64,000 nt of DNA from Pseudomonadota bacterium (GTDB taxonomy: Bacteria > Pseudomonadota > Gammaproteobacteria > Xanthomonadales > Xanthomonadaceae), in contig JAEZYE010000024.1 in NCBI GenBank assembly GCA_023419315.1, positions 1-64,000 of the forward strand, given 5' to 3'. The notes beneath the pieces are model-generated. The model had not been told where the DNA came from. It was given only the letters and a program-made list of their open reading frames with translations, and ran no database searches. Position numbers and translations under genes: made by a program. Below, piece after piece: positions 50,839 through 59,710 of the stretch (the first letter of the stretch is position 1; every line of letters starts with the position of its first letter).

Positions 50839-52395
50839 ATGGTCTTCCGTCTATCGATCGCGTTGCTGGCGATCCTGGTGATTGCCGGTGTCGCCGCGCC
50901 GGAAAGTTTCGGCGCATGGAGCCAGCGCCTGCAGGCGGCCACACTCGGCGGTGCCGGGTGGCTCTACCTGGTGATCGTGTTCTGCGTGCTGGCGTTCCTG
51001 GTCTATCTGGCGTTCGGTCGCGTCGGGCAACTGCGCATTGGCGGTCGGGATGCGACGCCGGAATTCTCGCGTGGCTCGTGGTTCGCCATGCTGTTCTCGA
51101 CCGGCATGGGAATCGGGCTGGTGTTCTGGGGTTCCGCCGAGCCGCTCTCGCATCTGGTCGCGCCACCGGAGAGCCTGGAACCGGGCACCGCGGCCGCGGC
51201 GCGGGCAAGCATGCGCTATGCGTTTTTCCATTGGGGCCTGCATCCGTGGGCCATCTATGCGCTGATGGGCCTGGCGATGGCCTGGGCGCAATACAACCGC
51301 AACGGACGCGGTCTGGTCAGCGATCTGCTGCGCCCGCTGCTGGGCGCGCGCGCGGACGGTGTGTGGGGCGCGTGGGTCAACGTGTTCGCGGTGGTGGCGA
51401 CGGCCGTGGGCGTGGCCACGACGCTGGGGCTCGGCGCAGTCCAGATGGGGGCGGGGCTCGAGCATGTCGCCGGCATCCGCGCTTCGTTCCGGGTGGAGCT
51501 GGCGATCATCGGCGTGGCGTTCGTCCTGTACATGACGTCCTGCGCCTCGGGCCTGGATCGCGGAATCAAGTGGCTGTCGAACCTCAACATCGGCATGGCG
51601 GCCGTGCTGTTGCTGTTCGTCATCGTGCTCGGGCCGACGGGTTTCATCTTCGAGACATTGACCACCACGCTCGGTGGCTATCTGAATCAACTGCCGGCGA
51701 TGAGCCTGCGCATGGCGCCGTTCTCGCAGACCACGTGGGTCGGCGAGTGGACCATCTTCTACTGGGCGTGGTGGATCACCTGGGCTCCCTTCGTGGGCGC
51801 CTTCTTCGCGCGCATTTCCTACGGCCGCACGGTGCGCGAATTCGTGTTCGGCGTGGTCCTCGGGCCTGCGCTGGTCAGCTTTCTCTGGTTCTCCGCGTTC
51901 GGCGGCACTGCGCTGTTCCAGCAGCTGTTCGGCGGCGTCGATCTGGCGCAGGTCCTGCAGAGCGGCTACGAGCACGTTTTGTTCGCGTCGCTGGGCGGCT
52001 TGCCGCTGTCCACGTTCCTGAGCTGGATTTCGATCGTCCTGCTGCTGTGCTTCTTCGTGACGTCCGCCGACTCGGCCACGCTGGTGCTTGCGAGCATGTC
52101 GAGTGAAACGGCGGATGATCCGCCTCTGTTCCGGCGCATTGCATGGGGCGTCATGCAGGCCGCCATCGCGATTGCGCTGCTCGCGGCGGGCGGGCTGCAG
52201 GCCTTGCAGGCGGTCGTCATCGTCGCCGCGCTTCCCTTCGCGCTCCTGCTGGCGGCGGTCCTGTATTCACTGCGTCGCCTGCTGTTGAACGACCTCGAGG
52301 TGATCGAAGAGGAGGAGCGGGAATTCCATCGCGCCGAAATGCGGTGGTTGCAGCGCGAGCGCGAGTCGCAGGCGGATACCAAGCCCGATCCGTGA
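50839..52395 (+). CDS. BCCT-family betaine/choline/carnitine transporter
   Basis: A 518-residue, twelve-helix sodium- or proton-coupled carrier of quaternary amines used as osmoprotectants or nutrients. The start MVFRLSIALLAILVIAG is the first helix. The conserved substrate-site segment FYWAWWITWAPFVGAFFARI and the following RTVREF are present, as is WGSAEPL in the first third. The C-terminal tail is acidic-basic (EVIEEEEREFHRAEMR), possibly osmosensory. The divergent regulator upstream (GlxA type) is of a group that often senses quaternary amines, which would fit, but is unproven. Confidence 0.9.
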   Translation: MVFRLSIALLAILVIAGVAAPESFGAWSQRLQAATLGGAGWLYLVIVFCVLAFLVYLAFGRVGQLRIGGRDATPEFSRGSWFAMLFSTGMGIGLVFWGSAEPLSHLVAPPESLEPGTAAAARASMRYAFFHWGLHPWAIYALMGLAMAWAQYNRNGRGLVSDLLRPLLGARADGVWGAWVNVFAVVATAVGVATTLGLGAVQMGAGLEHVAGIRASFRVELAIIGVAFVLYMTSCASGLDRGIKWLSNLNIGMAAVLLLFVIVLGPTGFIFETLTTTLGGYLNQLPAMSLRMAPFSQTTWVGEWTIFYWAWWITWAPFVGAFFARISYGRTVREFVFGVVLGPALVSFLWFSAFGGTALFQQLFGGVDLAQVLQSGYEHVLFASLGGLPLSTFLSWISIVLLLCFFVTSADSATLVLASMSSETADDPPLFRRIAWGVMQAAIAIALLAAGGLQALQAVVIVAALPFALLLAAVLYSLRRLLLNDLEVIEEEEREFHRAEMRWLQRERESQADTKPDP

Positions 52396-52401
52396 GGCAT
52401 A

Positions 52402-52433
52402 AAAAAAGCCCGTCATCGACGGGCTTTTTTCGT
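52402..52433. terminator. Bidirectional terminator
   Basis: AAAAAAGCCCGTC, loop ATC, GACGGGCTTTTTT. T-runs on both strands serve the BCCT gene and the convergent lyase gene. Confidence 0.9.
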
Positions 52434-52452
52434 TCGAACCGCTTGCCGTACT

Positions 52453-54804
52453 TCAACGCACCGGCGCGGCATCTCCCTGCACATAGCGTTTCCACAAGGT
52501 GCGCGCGATCAGCCAGCGGGTCTTGGCGTGCAGCGTGACGGTGCGCGCAAGCGAGGCGATGCGTGAGCTCGGCGTGCGCGCTGTCGTTGCCGGTGTGGTG
52601 GAGGCGGCGGAGGCAATCGGCTTCGCCGAGGCGGTGGTCGCGCCGGAGGCCGACGTGCCGGGGAGCACCTGTCCGTTGCCGCCGGTCAGGTAGCCCGGAG
52701 TGCTGGTGGCGCCCGCCCACAGCGGGCCGGTGTCCTGCACGATCATGCCCTGCACGGTGGTCGACAGCGCTTCGGTCGCGCCGCCATTGAGGCGGATGGT
52801 GCCGCCCGTGGAGGTCTCGCCCTTCTGCAGCACGATGACGGACGAACCCTTCTGCGGATGGTTCAGCGTGATCTGCCAGGCCGTGCCTTGATCGACGACG
52901 CTCGCCGTGACCGCCTGTTCGCTGGCGTCGCGGGTGGAAACCACGTTGAGGAAGTAGCTCTGTTCCGCGCCCGAGGTGTCGAACTCCAAGCGGAACTGAC
53001 CGACTTCGCTGCCTTCGTTGATGATCCGGTACGTCGGGTTGGCCGGCACCAGCGTCCGCAGATCCATGCGCTGCGTGCCGACCGTGGCGGTGGCCTGAGC
53101 GGTGGAAACGGTGAACGGATTGACGTTCGCCGAGGTGCCGGTGCCGGTGGCGTGCAGGACGAACGTCTTGCGCACGGCGGTGCCCTGCATCTTCGGACCG
53201 GTGTATTCGTTGTAGACCGACTGCAGGGAATCGCTGCCGGAACGCACGCGGTCGAGGATGACCAGCGTTTCCAGATCACGCAGGTAGATGAACTCGCGCA
53301 CGGCGCGCTCGGCGAACGGCCAGTCGTACTTGGCGTCCCACGAATACTGCGCGTTGGCGCGGTAGCTGTTGGTCATGTCGACCGCGGCATAGCTGAAGCC
53401 GCGGGCGCTCTGCAGTCGCGTCACCTTCGACCAGTCCAGTCGTGAATCGATCTGGCCCTTGCCTTCGAACAGCACGGTGTTGTGCGCGACCGATGCGCGC
53501 GCATCGACCGTGCCGCTGTTGTTCCAGCCGGCGATGTTGCGTGCGTAGCCGGTGGTTTCGCGGGTCAGCCAGCGGCCCTTGCGCCAGATCTGGAAGTTGC
53601 CGAGATCCAGGTGGTGATGACCGACGCCGCCGCCAGCTTCATTGCTCTCGGCCGCGCCGAGTTGCAGCATGAAGCGGCTGTTCGGACCACTGCCGTAGAA
53701 GAACTCGGCGCCCGCGGCGTAGTAATCGGCCGGAAGCGAGGGCATCGTCGAGGTCACGGTGGTGGTCGCCAGTTCCGCCTTGACCCACCAAGGCATCGGC
53801 ACCTTGCGCGTATCGACCCAGTTCTTCGCCAGTCGACCCACCGGCGAATTCGGATAGCGCAGCTGCATCATGCCGAGGAAGTTGCCGTAATCCTCCTTGA
53901 TCGCGCTGTCGCCGTTGACGAAATTCTCGTCGTCGTTGTACGGGAAGATTTCGTACTTGGCCGCCGTGCCGTCATGGTGCAGCGTGGTCGTCGGCATCGC
54001 GTTGTAGTGGAGGTAGAACACCGCTTCTTTCCAGAACGGGGTCGCGTTCCAGGCGTCGTAGCCGAAGTCGCTGGCGGTGGTGAACGCCATTACGGGGTAA
54101 TCGACCATCACCGCGCCGTACTGCGTGCCTTCCAGCAGGGTGCCACCCACGCCGTAGGCTTCGTACCACTTCTGGAAGCGGTTGCCGCCGGAGAGGTTGG
54201 GGTTGGTCAGGCTGCGATAGCGCACGTCCAGCGCATGATCGATGAAGCTCTGCGCCTGGCTGTTGTGGTGATAGCTGGCGATGCCCCACAGCAGACCGTT
54301 GCGCAGGTAACCCCAGAAATAGTTGTTGGCCGCCATGGTGACGCCGCCCCAGGCATCGTTGTTGAGCTCGGTGAGGCGGGCGTTCCAGCGATTGGTGATG
54401 TTGGTGCGCTCGGTGGCCGTCATCGACTCGTAGCACCAGTCGAACGCGACGATGGCCTTCTCGCCGCTCCAGTTGGAGTCATTGCGGCTGGGGAAGTTGT
54501 AGGTGGCCAGCCACGCCTTGATGCTCGGGTCGCACCCGGCGGTGTTGTTGTTCTGGAGCAGTGCGCGCAGGGCCATCAGGCGATAGCGCTGGGCGTCTTC
54601 CCAGTTGGTCGAGGGCGCCGGATTGCTGGCGTTGTAGGTACGCGCACGGGCGAGGCGGGCGGCGCCGGGGCTGCCGGGCACGGTGCTGTACCAGATGCGG
54701 GGGTGCGATTGGGGGATATTGAGGTTGGCGGCCTGGGCCACCGGGACGAACGCGGGGGCCGTCGCCAGCAATGCAATCGCGAGCAGTCGTCTTGCCGAAA
54801 TCAT
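52453..54804 (-). CDS. Heparinase II/III-like (alginate-lyase type) exported enzyme
   Basis: A 783-residue secreted polysaccharide lyase. The signal peptide (MISARRLLAIALLATAPA) begins at ATG 54804. The N-terminal (alpha/alpha) toroid spans about residues 50-400 and holds YFWGYLRNGLLWG. The heparinase II/III domain holds GVGHHHLDLGNFQIWRKG, including metal-site histidines and a catalytic region. After about residue 705 comes a Thr/Ser/Ala linker and a basic tail ending WKRYVQGDAAPVR, not part of the lyase fold. It is convergent with the transporter and divergent from the priming transferase. Substrate is probably the polysaccharide made by the adjacent locus. Confidence 0.85.
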   Translation of the reverse strand: MISARRLLAIALLATAPAFVPVAQAANLNIPQSHPRIWYSTVPGSPGAARLARARTYNASNPAPSTNWEDAQRYRLMALRALLQNNNTAGCDPSIKAWLATYNFPSRNDSNWSGEKAIVAFDWCYESMTATERTNITNRWNARLTELNNDAWGGVTMAANNYFWGYLRNGLLWGIASYHHNSQAQSFIDHALDVRYRSLTNPNLSGGNRFQKWYEAYGVGGTLLEGTQYGAVMVDYPVMAFTTASDFGYDAWNATPFWKEAVFYLHYNAMPTTTLHHDGTAAKYEIFPYNDDENFVNGDSAIKEDYGNFLGMMQLRYPNSPVGRLAKNWVDTRKVPMPWWVKAELATTTVTSTMPSLPADYYAAGAEFFYGSGPNSRFMLQLGAAESNEAGGGVGHHHLDLGNFQIWRKGRWLTRETTGYARNIAGWNNSGTVDARASVAHNTVLFEGKGQIDSRLDWSKVTRLQSARGFSYAAVDMTNSYRANAQYSWDAKYDWPFAERAVREFIYLRDLETLVILDRVRSGSDSLQSVYNEYTGPKMQGTAVRKTFVLHATGTGTSANVNPFTVSTAQATATVGTQRMDLRTLVPANPTYRIINEGSEVGQFRLEFDTSGAEQSYFLNVVSTRDASEQAVTASVVDQGTAWQITLNHPQKGSSVIVLQKGETSTGGTIRLNGGATEALSTTVQGMIVQDTGPLWAGATSTPGYLTGGNGQVLPGTSASGATTASAKPIASAASTTPATTARTPSSRIASLARTVTLHAKTRWLIARTLWKRYVQGDAAPVR

Positions 54805-55284
54805 GGGGGAGCGGAATCCTTTACGCAGCCGGGCCGTGCCGACGGCGTTGGGTAGACTGGTTTTCCCCTGTGGGCCGGGAGTATATCCACCGGCGGCCGG
54901 TCCCAATCGTGCGCTACGTTGTGATTTCCCGGTGCCGGAATCTTCACGCCGTCACAATTCCGGATCTGATCCTGTCCATTCGCGGGCCATTCCTTTTAAT
55001 TCAATGGCTTGTGCGTGGAAGAGGGCGGCAGCTGCGCCACGTCCGGCGCACCGGTAGTCCGGATGAGTCCGCCAGGTTTGAATTCAGGTTGTCAGCCCGT
55101 TCAGGTTCGCGGGTTCGCGGACCGGATCTGGCCGGTTTTGGCCCGTCACCCCGTGTCAATGATCGACCCGCCGACAGACGGCGGCGTATCAGGGGCAGCA
55201 CGAGGGGTTCGCGATGCAACGAGGCAGTGAAGTCGTCCGGTCCGGTTCGCCTGGGCAGGGCGTGACAGTGTGGGGGCGGCAGCC
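54805..55284. other. Divergent control region of the polysaccharide locus
   Basis: 480 bases without a supported gene between the lyase and the priming transferase. It has mixed composition. CCGGAAT (54935-54941) and ATTCCGG (54957-54963) form an inverted repeat that could be an operator. Promoters for both genes must lie here, but no consensus pair is obvious. Confidence 0.45.
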
Positions 55285-56679
55285 ATGAAGACCTCGCGCG
55301 CAAGTCGCAAGGATCGCGCGATCCGGATGATCTGGCTGGCCGAGATGGTCTTGATCGTGCTGGCCGTGGCCGCCGCTGCGTGGCTGCGTTTCCGCACCTC
55401 GCCGGAAACCCACGAAACCTATCTGCCGTACGCGCTGATGCGCGCCCCGCTGGTGGCGATTTTCATCACCGGTGCGATGGCGGCGTTCGGCCTGTACCAG
55501 GTGCATGTGCGCCTGAACCGCACCGACTTCGCGCTGCGCATCCTGCTTTCGTTTGCGTTCGGCGGCATCGGCCTGGTGGTCATGTACTACCTCGTGCCGC
55601 AGACCTACATCGGCCGCGGCGTGCTGGCGCTGGCGCTGGCCGGCGCGTTGCTGCTGGTCGTGCTGTTCCGCGTGTTCACCGCCACCGCGTTGCACACCGA
55701 TGCATTGAAGCAGCGCGTGCTTGTGCTGGGCGCAGGCAAGAATGCGGATCTGATCAACAGCCGCATGCGCCGCAAGGCCGATCGCACCAGCTTCAACGTA
55801 GTGGGCTTCGTCGCCGTGCCGGGACAGCCGGTGCTGGTGCGCGAGGATTTGCTCGTGCCTGCCGATCAAGGCCTGGCCGAACTGGTTGAACGCCTGCAGA
55901 TCGACGAACTGGTGATCGCTCCGGACGAGCGTCGCGGTGGCCTGCCGATGGAGGAAATGCTGCTGTGCGTGCAGCGCGGCGTGTCGATCATCGATCTGTC
56001 GACGTTCTTCGAACGCGAAGCCGGCATGGTGCAGTTGAACGTGGTCGATCCGTCCTGGCTGGTGTTCTCCGGCGGCTTCGACTATTCCACGCCGCGCCGG
56101 TTGAGCAAGCGCTGTTTCGATCTCGCCGCGGCGGTGGCGCTGCTGATGCTGGCGTGGCCGGCGATGCTGCTGGTGGCGATTGCGGTGTGGGCCGAATCGG
56201 GCGGGCCGGTGCTGTACCGGCAGACGCGCGTGGGCGAGCGCGGCAACCATTTCGTGCTGACCAAGTTCCGCAGCATGCGCGTGGACGCGGAGAAGGACGG
56301 CGTCGCGCGCTGGGCCGACAAGAACGATGACCGCAGCACGCGCGTGGGCCGTTTCATCCGCCGCACGCGGCTGGACGAACTGCCGCAGCTGTTCGCGGTG
56401 CTGCGTGGCGACATGAGCTTCGTCGGGCCGCGTCCGGAACGTCCGCATTTCGTGGACATGCTCAACGACGAGATCCGCTACTACCAGGTCCGTCATTGCG
56501 TGAAGCCGGGCCTGACCGGCTGGGCGCAGCTGCGCTACCCGTATGGCGCGTCGGTGCGCGATGCGGAAGAGAAGCTCAAGTTCGATCTCTTCTACGTGAA
56601 GAACCACGGCCTCGTGTTCGATCTGATGATCCTGCTGCAGACCGTGGAAGTGGTGATGTTCGGACGCGGAGTGCGCTGA
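55285..56679 (+). CDS. Undecaprenyl-phosphate sugar phosphotransferase (EPS priming)
   Basis: A 464-residue membrane enzyme that starts polysaccharide repeat units by placing a sugar-1-phosphate on undecaprenyl phosphate. There are four N-terminal membrane helices (from MIWLAEMVLIVLAVAAAA), a CoA-binding-like Rossmann domain (VLVLGAGKNADLINSR), a fifth helix near LLMLAWPAMLLVAIAVW, then the catalytic domain with KFRSMRVDAEKDG, RTRLDELPQLFAVLRGDMS and FVGPRPERP. ATG 55285 is preferred over GTG 55270. The EpsB/WcaJ-type is often tied to PEP-CTERM/exosortase polymer loci. Confidence 0.93.
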   Translation: MKTSRASRKDRAIRMIWLAEMVLIVLAVAAAAWLRFRTSPETHETYLPYALMRAPLVAIFITGAMAAFGLYQVHVRLNRTDFALRILLSFAFGGIGLVVMYYLVPQTYIGRGVLALALAGALLLVVLFRVFTATALHTDALKQRVLVLGAGKNADLINSRMRRKADRTSFNVVGFVAVPGQPVLVREDLLVPADQGLAELVERLQIDELVIAPDERRGGLPMEEMLLCVQRGVSIIDLSTFFEREAGMVQLNVVDPSWLVFSGGFDYSTPRRLSKRCFDLAAAVALLMLAWPAMLLVAIAVWAESGGPVLYRQTRVGERGNHFVLTKFRSMRVDAEKDGVARWADKNDDRSTRVGRFIRRTRLDELPQLFAVLRGDMSFVGPRPERPHFVDMLNDEIRYYQVRHCVKPGLTGWAQLRYPYGASVRDAEEKLKFDLFYVKNHGLVFDLMILLQTVEVVMFGRGVR

Positions 56680-56724
56680 CAGGCGCCTTCGCCACGCCGC
56701 GCCGGCAGCGCGGCTGCATTCTGA

Positions 56725-57648
56725 TCAGGGCGTGCGCCGCGGCAGCAATTGCCGCACGAAACGGCGGCCCGCGAACGGCACCAGCTTCAGCACGGCGCGA
56801 TGCGTCGTGCGGCTGGGATGCGTGCGCCAGGCTTTGACCGCCAGACGCACGGCCGAGCCCCAGCGATGGCAGATCAGCATGCCGCGCGCATTGCGCAGAT
56901 AGGTCGCGGCCAGCGCGGTGCGCTTTTCCTGTTCGGTCAACTGATCGCCGCTGTCGGCCAGCGCGCGCTCCATGACGTGCACGTAATCGTCGTAGGTGCG
57001 CGGCAACGCGGACAGGCCGCTGTGCCCATGCACGATGCTCACCAGCGGCTGTTCGACCACGCCGATCGGCCAGCGCAGCGCGACGCGCAGATGGAAATCG
57101 ATGTCCTCCGCGGTCGGCAGGCTTTCGTCGAAGCCGCCGATGTCGGCATACACCTCGCGCCGGAACAGGATCGAAGACGGCACCAGCGAAGGATCGCTCG
57201 CCACCATGGCGGCCACGCGGCCGTCCCGGGGGATGGCGTTGCGGCGGTGGAGGATGCGGCTCGTGCCGTGCACGTCGTCGATCATCTCCACGTCGCACAG
57301 CACCATGCCGTAGTCGGGCCGGGCTTCAAGCCATTCGAACTGCTGGCGCGTCTTGTCCGGATGCCAGACGTCGTCGCTGTCCAGCAGGGCGAGGTAGCGG
57401 CCGCGCGCGAGCGCCAGGCCGCGGTTGCGGGCCGCGGATACGCCGGCATTGTCCTGTCGCACGTACTGGATGCGTTCCCCGTAACGGGAGGCGAGTTCGG
57501 CCTCGGTACCGTCGGAAGACCCGTCGTCGATCACGATGATTTCATCGACGGCGCGGGTCTGCGCCATCACCGATTCAATGGCGCGCACCAACAGTTCCCG
57601 TCGGTTGTAGGTCGGTATAATCGTGGAAATGTCGATATCGCGCGCCAT
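56725..57648 (-). CDS. Family 2 glycosyltransferase
   Basis: A 307-residue soluble GT-A enzyme. The sugar-nucleotide motifs are STIIPTYNRRELL at the start, VIDDGSSDGTE (39-49), and the metal-binding LLDSDDVWHPD (88-98). The C-terminal third, with DYVHVMERALADSGDQLTEQEKRTALA split by loops, is variable and sets acceptor choice. Sugar and acceptor are unknown. The start codon overlaps that of the divergent deacetylase gene. Confidence 0.9.
   Translation of the reverse strand: MARDIDISTIIPTYNRRELLVRAIESVMAQTRAVDEIIVIDDGSSDGTEAELASRYGERIQYVRQDNAGVSAARNRGLALARGRYLALLDSDDVWHPDKTRQQFEWLEARPDYGMVLCDVEMIDDVHGTSRILHRRNAIPRDGRVAAMVASDPSLVPSSILFRREVYADIGGFDESLPTAEDIDFHLRVALRWPIGVVEQPLVSIVHGHSGLSALPRTYDDYVHVMERALADSGDQLTEQEKRTALAATYLRNARGMLICHRWGSAVRLAVKAWRTHPSRTTHRAVLKLVPFAGRRFVRQLLPRRTP
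57616..57621 (+). promoter_or_regulatory. Candidate -10 for the deacetylase gene, inside the GT2 gene
   Basis: TATAAT on the plus strand lies 31 bases before the deacetylase ATG, within the first codons of the divergent glycosyltransferase. It also encodes, antisense, the conserved Ile-Ile of that enzyme, so coincidence is possible. No matching -35 is seen. Confidence 0.3.
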
Positions 57649-58633
57649 GCGTCAACTCGTCAAAAAACTACTTTATCGCAGCCAGGTACTGGATCTGTAC
57701 CACCGTTTCCGCAACGGTCGGCGTCTTGCCGTGGTGATGTTCCATCGGGTACTGGATCCGGGCGATCCGCGCTGGCAGACCTGCGACCCGGCCTACACCA
57801 TGGACACGGCGACCTTCGCCGCGACCCTGGCCTTCTTCAAGAAGCACTATCGCCTCGTGTCGCAGGAGCAGCTGCTCGAAGCGCGGCGCGGCGGCAAGCC
57901 GCTGCCCCGGCGCGCGATGCTGATCACCTTCGATGACGGCTGGTCCGACAACGCCGACTATGCGCTGCCCGTGTTGCAGCGGTTGGGCGTGCCGGCGGTG
58001 CTGTTCGTCGTGGCCGATGCGGTCGGCCGCCGGCAGCCGTTCTACCAGGAAGCGCTGGTCGCGGCCTGGCGACGCGGCGCGCTGAAGGTCGCGGACATGC
58101 CGGGCGGCGGCGAAGAATCGATGCCGGGGCTGCGCCGCGCGATCGCCCACATCGAAACCCTGCCCGATGCCGAGCGCGATGCCTGGCTGGCGCACTGGGC
58201 GCCGGCGCTCGACGACGGCCTGCGGCACATGGTCGATGTCGAGGACCTGCAGCGCTTGAAGTCCGGCGGCCTGGCCATCGGCCTGCATGGCAAGACGCAC
58301 GTGCGCATCAGCGAGGCCGCCGATCAGGACGCCGAACTCGGCGGCGCGCGGCATGCGCTGGCCGCCACGCTCGGCGAACCGGTGGAGACGATGGTGTCGA
58401 TGTCGTTCCCGCATGGCGCCTACGATCTGCCGACCGCGCAGCGTGCGCAGCAGGCCGGATACGAACTGGCCTTCACCAGCGAGCCGGTGGCGAACCTCAT
58501 CGAGCCGACGCCGTCGTGGCTGATCGCCCGCACCGGCCTGGAACAGGACGACGTGGTCGACGCACAGGGACGCTTCTGTCCGGAAATCGCGGCGCTGTAT
58601 CTGTTCCGCCTGCCGGCGCGCAGGTTGGCGTAG
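57647..58633 (+). CDS. Polysaccharide deacetylase family protein
   Basis: A 328-residue NodB-fold protein of the carbohydrate esterase 4 type. The metal/active site is ITFDDGWSDN (93-102; Asp96, Asp97), with later GLHGKTHVRIS and FPHGAYDLPTA. An N-terminal amphipathic stretch with HRVLDPGDPRW is typical of cytoplasmic or membrane-near EPS-locus deacetylases. It would remove N-acetyl groups from the polymer or a lipid-linked sugar. Its start overlaps the divergent GT2 start; it is convergent with the next gene. Confidence 0.88.
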   Translation: MRQLVKKLLYRSQVLDLYHRFRNGRRLAVVMFHRVLDPGDPRWQTCDPAYTMDTATFAATLAFFKKHYRLVSQEQLLEARRGGKPLPRRAMLITFDDGWSDNADYALPVLQRLGVPAVLFVVADAVGRRQPFYQEALVAAWRRGALKVADMPGGGEESMPGLRRAIAHIETLPDAERDAWLAHWAPALDDGLRHMVDVEDLQRLKSGGLAIGLHGKTHVRISEAADQDAELGGARHALAATLGEPVETMVSMSFPHGAYDLPTAQRAQQAGYELAFTSEPVANLIEPTPSWLIARTGLEQDDVVDAQGRFCPEIAALYLFRLPARRLA

Positions 58634-58647
58634 GTTCCGGTCAGGCA

Positions 58648-59706
58648 CTATTCGTCTTCATCCGCGGAAGAAAGGTGCAGGACGGGCATGCCGTCCTCCG
58701 TGGCCAGATCCTTGCCCTTGAAGCCGTAGACCGCGCGACGGCTGCGTTCGCGGAACTCGCGCTCGCCCCAGCCCGACAGCCAGCCTTCGCGTTCGGAGAT
58801 CTGCACCGACACCGCGCTTGCGCCGGCCTTGCGCGCCGCGCGCAGCAGCGCATCGACGTAAGCCGTCGGCATCGACGTTACACCGTGATCGGTCCAGTAG
58901 TCGCGCACGTGCAGCGTGCCGTCTTCGATCTGCGTGGCGAACCAGGCGTGCAGCGCCTGCGTGCGCGGATGGGTCAGTGCCAGATAGCGCGTGGTCGCCA
59001 TCGGCGAACGATCGAAACGCCAGCGCAGGTATTCGGTATTGCGGACGGTGAGCATCACCTCGCCGCGCGGAGCATCCCGCCACAGCGTGTCCATGCGTTC
59101 GTCCGCGCGCGTTGACCAACTCGTGCGCACGCGCTGGCCGAACAGCCTGCGCAGCGCTTCCTGCGCTCGCAGGCCGAGATCGACGACCGCGCCCAGCGGC
59201 GTCGCCACCCAACCTGGAAGATGGCGGCGCAGGTAGTGCGCGGAACGCAACACATGCACCAGCCGTACCAGATCGGTCACCCGCGTGTAGCCGCTGCGCT
59301 TGAACACGGCCACGGCGTGGGTGTTGGGAAAGCCGTAGAGCAGATCGAGCTGCTCGCGCGCTTCGGTGACGATCGCCTGTTGCAGCATCATCGCCGGGCC
59401 CAGTGTGCGGTGCGCCGGCACGACGGCCAGATCCGCCATCACGCCGGCGGTGAGCACCTGCTCGCCGCGGATCATCCGGCGCTTGCCGGCACAGCAACTG
59501 CCGACCCACGCATTGCCCGGCACATCACGCAACAGCTTGATCACCGGTGCCGGGAACGGACTGTCCAGGTAGCACCAGTCGTACTTCGCGGCAATGCGAT
59601 CGGTCTGGCCGAGATTCCCCCACCAGATCGACAGCACGGTGTCGCGATCGCGCAGCGGATCGCCATTGCTCACGATGTATTGCGGGGCGGGGGGCGCGAC
59701 GTTCAC
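58648..59706 (-). CDS. GNAT-like acyltransferase of the polysaccharide locus
   Basis: A 352-residue protein. The start is GTG at 59706, four bases after the NadE-like stop. The first half has GNAT motif A (TAGVMADLAVVPAHRTLGPA) and motif B (LYGFPNTHAVAVFKRSGYTRV). The second half is an additional domain of about 150 residues with YLRWRF and a C-terminal FKGKDLATEDGMP. It would move an acyl group, perhaps from the co-operonic acyl carrier protein, to an amino sugar. That link is inferred from the operon. Confidence 0.7.
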   Translation of the reverse strand: MNVAPPAPQYIVSNGDPLRDRDTVLSIWWGNLGQTDRIAAKYDWCYLDSPFPAPVIKLLRDVPGNAWVGSCCAGKRRMIRGEQVLTAGVMADLAVVPAHRTLGPAMMLQQAIVTEAREQLDLLYGFPNTHAVAVFKRSGYTRVTDLVRLVHVLRSAHYLRRHLPGWVATPLGAVVDLGLRAQEALRRLFGQRVRTSWSTRADERMDTLWRDAPRGEVMLTVRNTEYLRWRFDRSPMATTRYLALTHPRTQALHAWFATQIEDGTLHVRDYWTDHGVTSMPTAYVDALLRAARKAGASAVSVQISEREGWLSGWGEREFRERSRRAVYGFKGKDLATEDGMPVLHLSSADEDE

Positions 59707-59710
59707 GGGA

